From JAUVAV01 sp965371665 (GTDB taxonomy: Bacteria; Oederibacteriota; JAAXVQ01; JAUVAV01), in the NCBI GenBank assembly GCA_965371665.1, contig CBDUZI010000134.1, positions 1 through 6,192 of the forward strand: DNA of 6,192 bases, in the 5' to 3' direction. Position numbers and translations under genes: made by a program. Below are positions 1 to 4,461 of the stretch, piece after piece. The notes beneath the pieces were generated by a model. It saw only the letters and a program-made list of their open reading frames with translations, was not told where the DNA came from and did not search any database. Positions within the stretch are counted from its first letter, which is position 1. Every line of letters starts with the position of its first letter.

Positions 1-9
1 AAAAACCGG

Positions 10-50
10 AAATTTTAATTGTCGCCAGGAGAAATTTATAATTGACGCCA
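10..50. repeat. Two direct repeats resembling transposase-binding repeats of an element end
   Basis: AAATTTTAATTGTCGCCA (10-27) and AAATTTATAATTGACGCCA (32-50) are near-identical direct repeats with spacing of about 22-23 bases. Spaced repeats ending in TGTCGCC or TGACGCC, embedded in A+T-rich DNA, recall the terminal arrays bound by IstA/TniA/TnsB-type transposases (IS21 and Tn7-like families). No transposase gene or terminal TG/CA boundary is visible, because the sequence ends here. The repeat is visible directly; its identification as a mobile-element end is inference. Confidence 0.4.
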
Positions 51-56
51 ATCAGT

Positions 57-73
57 TAAGTCCGACAGGCTCC
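57..73 (-). repeat. Dispersed 17-bp repeat, copy 1 (GGAGCCTGTCGGACTTA)
   Basis: On the minus strand this reads GGAGCCTGTCGGACTTA, identical over 17 bases to the plus-strand copy at 3409-3425. It matches 17 of 18 bases of the plus-strand copy at 6141-6158 when the following A is included. It sits just inside the direct repeats at 10-50. Confidence 0.85.
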
Positions 74-80
74 TAAGCTT

Positions 81-220
81 GCCATTTCGAGGCACAGCCC
101 TGGACTAAATCATCCCCCTGGACTAATTCATCCAGGACAGGCGGACAGGCCGAGAAATCTCCAAAAGCCCTTTTAAATTTAACGTTCTCGTGGAGATTCC
201 TCGCAAACGCTCGGAATGAC
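81..220. repeat. Nested inverted repeat, probable pair of palindromic intergenic elements
   Basis: The inner arms CGAGAAATCTCC (151-162) and GGAGATTCCTCG (192-203) pair at 11 of 12 positions around a 29-base loop. The outer arms GCCATTTCGAG (81-91) and CTCGGAATGAC (210-220) pair at 9 of 11. The right element (192-220) is compact. The left one (81-162) has the same ends but is enlarged by about 55 bases containing the tandem repeat at 98-133. The ends resemble the CATTTCGAG...CGAGAAATCTCC and CGGAATGACA style of dispersed elements common in some proteobacteria-like genomes. It would be transcribed from the sigma-54 promoter. Confidence 0.6.
98..142. repeat. 18-bp tandem duplication plus shared CCTGGA...TCCAGGACAGGC element
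   Basis: CCCTGGACTAAATCATCC (98-115) is followed directly by CCCTGGACTAATTCATCC (116-133), with 17 of 18 identical. The second unit continues into AGGACAGGC, so 116-142 matches the reverse complement of 1881-1907 at 24 of 27 positions. CCTGGA (117-122) and TCCAGG (131-136) can form a small hairpin. Confidence 0.75.
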
Positions 221-270
221 ACGGGAAGTCCGCTAGAAATGGCTTTCCGCAACATATACTATTAATTAAA

Positions 271-285
271 GCAATATGTATGCCA
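271..285 (-). promoter_or_regulatory. Sigma-54 (-24/-12) promoter firing leftward
   Basis: Read on the minus strand, 285 to 271 is TGGCATACATATTGC followed by T. This matches the sigma-54 consensus TGGCAC-N5-TTGC at all positions except the sixth, with exactly ten bases between the invariant GG (284-283) and GC (272-271). The predicted transcription start is near 259, and transcription would leave the window at its left end. No other match this good was seen in the intergenic DNA on either strand. It lies about 140 bases beyond the stop of the sigma-54 activator gene, which makes regulation by that activator likely. The motif is directly visible; activity is inferred. Confidence 0.75.
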
Positions 286-380
286 TTAATTATGGTGATT
301 ACGCTAAAAGAAAACCTTTAATTTATATAGTTTTTTTTAATCTAATGCCCTGGGGATACTGGGAAATTCTGGAAGGATTT

Positions 381-407
381 CTTACAGGGTGTAAGAAAAG
401 CTTACAC
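381..407. promoter_or_regulatory. Enhancer-like cluster of TGTAAG/CTTACA half-sites (putative activator binding site)
   Basis: Three six-base half-sites alternate in orientation: CTTACA (381-386), TGTAAG (390-395) and CTTACA (401-406). The last two form the perfect 7-bp inverted repeat GTGTAAG-AAAAG-CTTACAC (389-407); the first two form CTTACA-GGG-TGTAAG (381-395). Same-orientation half-sites are 20 bp apart, close to two helical turns. Pair centres fall about 129 and 139 bp upstream of the start predicted for the sigma-54 promoter at 271-285, typical for enhancer-binding-protein sites. A role as terminator of the regulator gene is less likely because no U-tract follows on the minus strand. 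Confidence 0.6.
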
Positions 408-426
408 TTGCCGGCGAGAGACCGAC

Positions 427-1797
427 TTATATAATTCCATGTTTCTTTAAAAGCTGGATTAGCCGCTCGCGGGAGATATTGATTTCCCGGGCCGTGCGTG
501 ATTGATTGCGGCCATGGCCCGCATATTTTTGCTGCAAAAATTCTTTTTCTTCCTCTTCATGGCGCCTGCGCAAATCATGAATAGTACCTGAATTATTGTT
601 TGGTTGAACCGGCGTCTCCTCAAGTGCGGATCGTGTGCCTGAAAAAGTGTTTTGGACAATATTTTTAATATCTTCCAGGTGTATGACAGGGCCAACACAA
701 TTGAGCACGCCATGCCCAATGCAATTTCTTAATTCTCCGACGTTTCCCCGCCAAGGCAGACGCATAAAAAGATCTATAACTTCCGAATCCACAGCTTCGA
801 CTTTTTTATGATACTGCTGATTGAATTTATTGATAAATCCTTCCACCAGCACGGGAATATCTTCCCGGATTTCCCGTAACGCCGGCATGCGGATAACATT
901 GGTCCATAAGCGCCGGAAGAGGTCCGGCCGGAACTTCTTTTCACCTGTCAGCTGCTCGAGATTTTGATTAGTCGCCGCCAGGATCACCACGTCCAGCTTG
1001 CGCTTACGGTTGGAACCAATCCGGGTGATCTCCCTGGTATCCCAAAAATCCAGCAATACTTTTTGCTGGCCGGACGTGAGTTCGCCGATTTCATCGAAAA
1101 ACACAATACCGTGATCGGCTTCTTCAAGCTTGCCCTTTCTCTGCTTGGCGCCCGTGAATCCCCCGGATTCCACGCCGAACAGCTCGCTCTGCATAAGGTT
1201 TTCCGGCATAGCCGCACAGTCTATGCGGTAAAATATATCTTTGCGACGGCTGGATTGACGGTAAATCTCGGCGGCCAGATTTTTACCGGTCCCGGTTTCA
1301 CCTAAAATCAATACATTGCAATCTCTTTCGGCGCACTCAAAAAGCTGAATGGTAATTTCCCGCGTCCCTTTGCCTCTCATCCTGTCGGGTAGGTTTTTTT
1401 GTGAAAATTCAGTTTCACTCTCCTTTTTATGCAGTATCTCTTTTGCTTTGTCTACGACTTTATCAATCTTACTCTTTAGCACCACGCCGTTGACTCCAAT
1501 CTGCATGGCTTCAACGAAATCCTCGGAACTTCCTTTGCCGCTCACGATCAGAACCGGCAGTTCGTCTTTAGTCCAGCGTGCGCGGATTAGCTTCAGAATC
1601 TCGATGCCTTCAGTCGACCGGCCATGGCCGAATTCGATGTCCAGGGTCACAAGATCAGGCTTGAAACTCTCAAGTTGATCCAGGGCATCCTGCCGGTTCA
1701 TAGCCTTATCCACCAGGTAATCCTTCATTTTGAAAATTTCACTGTATGTCTCGATGATCTCCGGTTCGTCATCCACAATCAGAATTTTTTTCGCCAT
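427..1797 (-). CDS. Sigma-54-dependent NtrC-family response regulator (REC–AAA+–Fis HTH)
   Basis: This 456-residue protein is a phosphorylation-controlled activator of sigma-54 RNA polymerase. The receiver domain (about 1-122) has the acidic pair D9/D10, phosphoacceptor D53, S86 and K108. Its loop after D53 lacks the usual Met-Pro and is about three residues longer than normal. The AAA+ domain (about 141-380) shows Walker A GETGTGKN (166-173), a sigma-54 contact loop reading GGFTGA (212-217) rather than GAFTGA, Walker B FFDEIGEL (233-240), sensor I AATNQN (274-279) and arginine-finger region FRPDLFRRL (289-297). The sensor II region reads GNVGELRN (351-358), with Gly where GNVREL normally has Arg. 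A Fis-type helix-turn-helix closes the protein (about 418-456, with GRNQSRTAREINISRERL). The start is supported by GAGGAG six bases upstream. It lies 257 bp downstream of the kinase gene, its probable partner. The promoter and enhancer-like sites at 271-407, just beyond its stop, may be its target. The family call is firm; the target is inferred. Confidence 0.97.
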   Translation of the reverse strand: MAKKILIVDDEPEIIETYSEIFKMKDYLVDKAMNRQDALDQLESFKPDLVTLDIEFGHGRSTEGIEILKLIRARWTKDELPVLIVSGKGSSEDFVEAMQIGVNGVVLKSKIDKVVDKAKEILHKKESETEFSQKNLPDRMRGKGTREITIQLFECAERDCNVLILGETGTGKNLAAEIYRQSSRRKDIFYRIDCAAMPENLMQSELFGVESGGFTGAKQRKGKLEEADHGIVFFDEIGELTSGQQKVLLDFWDTREITRIGSNRKRKLDVVILAATNQNLEQLTGEKKFRPDLFRRLWTNVIRMPALREIREDIPVLVEGFINKFNQQYHKKVEAVDSEVIDLFMRLPWRGNVGELRNCIGHGVLNCVGPVIHLEDIKNIVQNTFSGTRSALEETPVQPNNNSGTIHDLRRRHEEEEKEFLQQKYAGHGRNQSRTAREINISRERLIQLLKKHGII

Positions 1798-1865
1798 GCT
1801 GATCTCCTCACCTTACATGTTTAAAGAAACTTTAATACGTTGCCCTAAAATCTAAATTGAATCTA

Positions 1866-1920
1866 AAATTTCCCCCTTTGGCCTGTCCTGGATGGTTTTG
1901 TCCAGGGAAAAGGGGGATTT
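1866..1920. repeat. Nested hairpin repeat in the kinase–regulator gap
   Basis: The outer arms TCCCCCTTT (1871-1879) and AAAGGGGGA (1909-1917) pair perfectly over 9 bp. They enclose the inner stem CCTGGA (1887-1892) and TCCAGG (1901-1906). The core 1881-1907 is a second copy, in opposite orientation, of the element at 116-142. On the minus strand the structure is followed by AAATTTTAG, a poor U-tract, so it is at most a weak terminator before the regulator gene. Confidence 0.65.
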
Positions 1921-1957
1921 GTTGAAAACGTAGCTATACTTTAAAAATCCCCCCTCG

Positions 1958-1982
1958 CCCCCCTTTTTTCTGTAAAGGGGGG
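1958..1982. repeat. C-run/G-run hairpin repeat
   Basis: CCCCCCTTT (1958-1966) and AAAGGGGGG (1974-1982) form a perfect 9-bp stem with a 7-base loop. It is preceded by another C-run (1949-1954), giving the AAATCCCCCC-type pattern also seen at 1866-1920 and 3451-3475. No U-tract follows on the minus strand, so a terminator role is not supported. Confidence 0.7.
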
Positions 1983-2013
1983 TAAAACAAGATTCGAATT
2001 TTTACACTTTTTC

Positions 2014-2039
2014 GTCATTCCGGCGAAAGCCGGAATGAC
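2014..2039. repeat. REP-like palindrome with GAAA loop
   Basis: GTCATTCCGGC (2014-2024), loop GAAA (2025-2028) and GCCGGAATGAC (2029-2039) form a perfect 11-bp hairpin, 15 bases after the kinase stop codon. This type of CATTCCGGCGAAAGCCGGAATG palindrome is a common dispersed intergenic element in many bacteria. The minus-strand sequence after it is A-rich rather than U-rich, so it is more likely a repeat or 3'-end stabiliser than an intrinsic terminator. Confidence 0.8.
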
Positions 2040-2054
2040 AACATTAAAAAGCTA

Positions 2055-3371
2055 TTACAACACAGTCTCTTCAGAGCGGGGTATTTTAATATAAAAAGTC
2101 GTACCTTGGCCTGCGTTGCTCTCCTGGACTCCGAGTTCTCCGCCGATCAACCGGATGAGTCGGCGGGAATTGGAAAGGCCCAGACCCGTGCCTTTGATTT
2201 CAGGCATAAGCCGCGTAAATGGTTGAAATATCTTTTCCCAGGCTTCCGGCACGATACCCGCTCCCTGGTCTGATATAAAGATCGTAATATCATTCCGGTC
2301 TCTCGCCTGCCAAACCCGGATTAAACCCTGGGCCGGCGAGTATTGCACCGCGTTTTGCAGCACATTGATCAGTACCTGTTGAATAATATGCGAATCACCG
2401 GTTATTTCCATAGCGTCGCTGCTGTCAACATACTCCATCTTTATTTCCCTGCGTTTTGCCAGCTCATCCAGACTTTCTACCGCCTCTTCGATTCTTTCCC
2501 GCAATGATATTTTTTCAGGCAAAACACGGATCTCGCCTTTTTGCAGCCGTTCATGGTCGTTCAAATTCTCGATTAGCCGGTTCAGAAACCCTATGTTCTG
2601 GGCGGCTATTTTTAAGTCATTTTTTAATTCCAGCGGATTAATATCCTTTTCGGCCTGCAGCCGCATCTCGTTTTTGGTTATTTGTCCCTGGACCACGGTT
2701 AAATATTTTATAGCGTGGTGCGTAAGTCCTGCGATCATTCCGGATTTCGTTTCTTCTGCTATTCTCAGTCTTTCCCGGGTTTGGAGCAGGGCAAGGTGCT
2801 GTTGATTCCGCTGCCGGAAAGAAAGGAGCAGGACGAGAACCAATAAAAGTATAATCCCGACGGCAAAAAGGATATTATTTTTCTCGGTGAAAAAAGGCTG
2901 CAAGGCAAAAACAATCTGCAGGGTGCCGGGTTCCCTGAGCACATCCGGATGAAACGGCAGGGCGGTATTGATAACCATGTATCGCCCCGGCAATTTCTTT
3001 ATCATCTGTTCTCGAACCGGCGTTTCCATAAGTTTAAGCGCCGGTAATATTTTTTCCGCTTCCCCGGCCCAGGAGGTCCGCTCTTGGCCGATATACAGTG
3101 CCATGAATTGGATGGCCGGCATATGGGCGAGCAGGTTCATTAAATCCTGCAGGTTGTCATACTGCTTGTAAAAAATGAAATTCATGGCAGCCTGGCTGAT
3201 TTTGTCCGCTAGCGCGGTATACTCCCGCATACGGTTCCTCTCCATGGCCTCAAGACTCATGAAAATCATGCCCAATGCCATACCAATGGCAATTAAGACG
3301 CCGGCCGCCCAAATCCGTAACCGGTATTTGCGTAATTGTAAAAATAGTCGTTGTCCCCCTGCTTTTGCCAT
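2055..3371 (-). CDS. Membrane-bound sensor histidine kinase
   Basis: This 438-residue kinase probably phosphorylates the response regulator encoded next. A short basic N-terminus precedes membrane helix 1 (about 20-40), a roughly 125-residue periplasmic domain (41-167), membrane helix 2 (168-184) and a short helical linker (185-212). There is no recognisable HAMP or PAS domain. The dimerisation region holds the probable phosphoacceptor H218 in GLTHHAIKYLTVV, where H219 replaces the usual acidic residue and Y222-L223 stands where TPL-like sequence is normal. The ATPase domain is intact: N-box with N336 and N340 (NVLQNAVQYS), DQGAGI (368-373), F-box IFQPF (381-385) and GTGLGLS (394-400). The periplasmic domain loosely resembles small CHASE8/PDC-like sensors (a helix, then LQDLMNLLAHMPAIQFMALY), but that assignment is tentative. 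The strong AGGAGG four bases before the ATG fixes the start. It follows the solute-binding protein gene after 133 bp, suggesting linked function. Confidence 0.95.
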   Translation of the reverse strand: MAKAGGQRLFLQLRKYRLRIWAAGVLIAIGMALGMIFMSLEAMERNRMREYTALADKISQAAMNFIFYKQYDNLQDLMNLLAHMPAIQFMALYIGQERTSWAGEAEKILPALKLMETPVREQMIKKLPGRYMVINTALPFHPDVLREPGTLQIVFALQPFFTEKNNILFAVGIILLLVLVLLLSFRQRNQQHLALLQTRERLRIAEETKSGMIAGLTHHAIKYLTVVQGQITKNEMRLQAEKDINPLELKNDLKIAAQNIGFLNRLIENLNDHERLQKGEIRVLPEKISLRERIEEAVESLDELAKRREIKMEYVDSSDAMEITGDSHIIQQVLINVLQNAVQYSPAQGLIRVWQARDRNDITIFISDQGAGIVPEAWEKIFQPFTRLMPEIKGTGLGLSNSRRLIRLIGGELGVQESNAGQGTTFYIKIPRSEETVL

Positions 3372-3408
3372 GATTCCTCCTCTGCCTGACCTGGATTGAG
3401 AATCCCTG

Positions 3409-3425
3409 GGAGCCTGTCGGACTTA
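3409..3425 (+). repeat. Dispersed 17-bp repeat, copy 2
   Basis: GGAGCCTGTCGGACTTA lies in the gap between the solute-binding protein gene and the kinase gene, 38 bases upstream of the kinase start. It is identical to copy 1 (57-73, opposite strand) and differs at one base from copy 3 (6141-6157). Confidence 0.85.
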
Positions 3426-3450
3426 GGCAAAAAAGTGGATTTTAAGCCCC

Positions 3451-3475
3451 CTTCCCCCTTTGAAAAAGGGGGAAG
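3451..3475. repeat. C-run/G-run hairpin between solute-binding protein and kinase genes
   Basis: CTTCCCCCTTT (3451-3461) and AAAGGGGGAAG (3465-3475) form a perfect 11-bp stem with a 3-base loop, beginning 30 bases past the solute-binding protein stop. It resembles the elements at 1866-1920 and 1958-1982. On the minus strand the stem is followed by GGGGCTTAAAATCC with no U-run. It may stabilise the upstream message or reduce readthrough into the kinase gene, but it is not a textbook terminator. Confidence 0.7.
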
Positions 3476-3504
3476 CAGACAAAACCGACTAATTGCTCAA
3501 ACTC

Positions 3505-4461
3505 CTAGGGGATCAATCCCATTTTCCGGTACTTGACAATCCACTCGCGGTATGCCCGCTCCTGCTTTTCACCCACAGCTTTAACCTGATCGCATCCCAT
3601 AAAAATCAGCAATTCCTGCGTCTTTGGTTTTTTATGCATATTCATAAAATATTCCTTTATTTTGTCAACTTTGATCTGCTTTTCCGGTTCCAGGGAGGTT
3701 CGTATAAAAATCGGCAGGTCAGCCATGATTTCCGGTGAAATAATTTTTTGTACCAAGCGGGGATAAAATTCCAGGTAAACATCCAGAGAATATTTACTCT
3801 CAAAGACCACGTCAACATCATGATGCATCAAGGCTGCCAACACTGCGGAACTATTTTGATACAGTACCGTTTTTCCGAAAAACTGTTTCGCATTGAAGTT
3901 ATCCGATTGGGGGAAAAAAACATGGCGGATTTTTTTCAAATCACCGGGATGACTATACCCCAGTGATGCTTTCCGCAATTCGCCGGCTTTGCGATAAGAT
4001 GAATTTCCGCGCAAAACCAGGCAGTAATAATCGCCGGGATTGTCTTTCTGGTAGAACCATAAAACCGGTTTCACCAAACCGCGGTGATAAAAGTCAAGGA
4101 AGTCCACCATATAGCCGCAGCCGATATCCGCCTCTTTTCGAGCCACGGCCCGGTACATGTCTTGGTCCGTATCATAAAATCTGAATTTAATGGGAAAACC
4201 CAGGCTGGGCATCATATCTTCTTCCACCATGGCCTTTAACACCACCATCACGTCCCGGGCGTTGCGGTAATGACCCAGACCGCTTTTAGTCGTGCCTAAG
4301 ACGATGGGCTCTTCGCCGGCTAAGCTGTTATTATTTATGGCAAACACCCAGACGGGCGAAAAAACGCAGAACAGTAAATAAATCCCGGCTTTTCGCAGCT
4401 TCAAATTCCCCGCTCTGAAGATCGGGGAATTCGCGGCTAACATATTAAAACGAGAGCGCAT
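3505..4461 (-). CDS. PhnD-like periplasmic solute-binding protein (phosphate/phosphite/phosphonate-binding superfamily)
   Basis: This 318-residue protein is predicted to be exported and to bind a small ligand in the periplasm. A long polar N-terminus is followed by a basic stretch (KLRK, 21-24), a hydrophobic core (about 25-41) and a likely signal-peptidase site after VFA at 41; a second possible site follows LAG near 49. No lipobox is seen, so it should be soluble. The mature part has the type II periplasmic-binding fold pattern of PhnD-like proteins: opening strand IVLGTTKSG (53-61), RFYDTDQDMYRAVARKEADIGCGYMVDFLDF (split around 94-124), and SSAVLAALMHHDVDVVFESKY (204-224), typical of the second lobe. 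The ligand cannot be read from sequence. The ATG overlaps the upstream gene by 17 bases and has GGGA five bases before it; an alternative ATG at 4443 sits directly after the tolC-like stop. No ABC permease or ATPase is adjacent, so a sensing role with the following kinase is as plausible as transport. Confidence 0.88.
   Translation of the reverse strand: MRSRFNMLAANSPIFRAGNLKLRKAGIYLLFCVFSPVWVFAINNNSLAGEEPIVLGTTKSGLGHYRNARDVMVVLKAMVEEDMMPSLGFPIKFRFYDTDQDMYRAVARKEADIGCGYMVDFLDFYHRGLVKPVLWFYQKDNPGDYYCLVLRGNSSYRKAGELRKASLGYSHPGDLKKIRHVFFPQSDNFNAKQFFGKTVLYQNSSAVLAALMHHDVDVVFESKYSLDVYLEFYPRLVQKIISPEIMADLPIFIRTSLEPEKQIKVDKIKEYFMNMHKKPKTQELLIFMGCDQVKAVGEKQERAYREWIVKYRKMGLIP

Larger units (their letters stand above)
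1..426. other. Gene-free left flank with regulatory and repeat elements
   Basis: No believable coding region was found in this stretch. The only reading frame of note (60 codons, minus strand, 255 to 73) crosses the repeats, lacks a ribosome binding site and starts only about four bases after the predicted sigma-54 start. The region instead holds two direct repeats near the left edge, one copy of a 17-bp dispersed repeat, a nested inverted repeat, a leftward sigma-54 promoter and an enhancer-like cluster of half-sites. The part between promoter and half-sites (286-380) is A+T-rich and includes a run of eight T at 331-338, as expected for DNA that bends between enhancer and promoter. I see no clear intrinsic terminator for the regulator gene. 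Confidence 0.7.

Noticed and set aside
73..255. 60-codon minus-strand reading frame in the left flank
   Set aside because: It spans the nested inverted repeat, has no ribosome binding site, would begin about four bases from the predicted transcript start, and its translation resembles no protein family I know.
964..1305. Plus-strand reading frame of 113 codons opposite the regulator
   Set aside because: It is antisense to the AAA+ domain, whose motifs are clear on the other strand; no ribosome binding site or protein-like features support it.
2014..2039. Intrinsic terminator after the kinase gene
   Set aside because: The hairpin is perfect, but the minus-strand bases after it are A-rich with no U-run, and the palindrome matches a common dispersed-repeat style.
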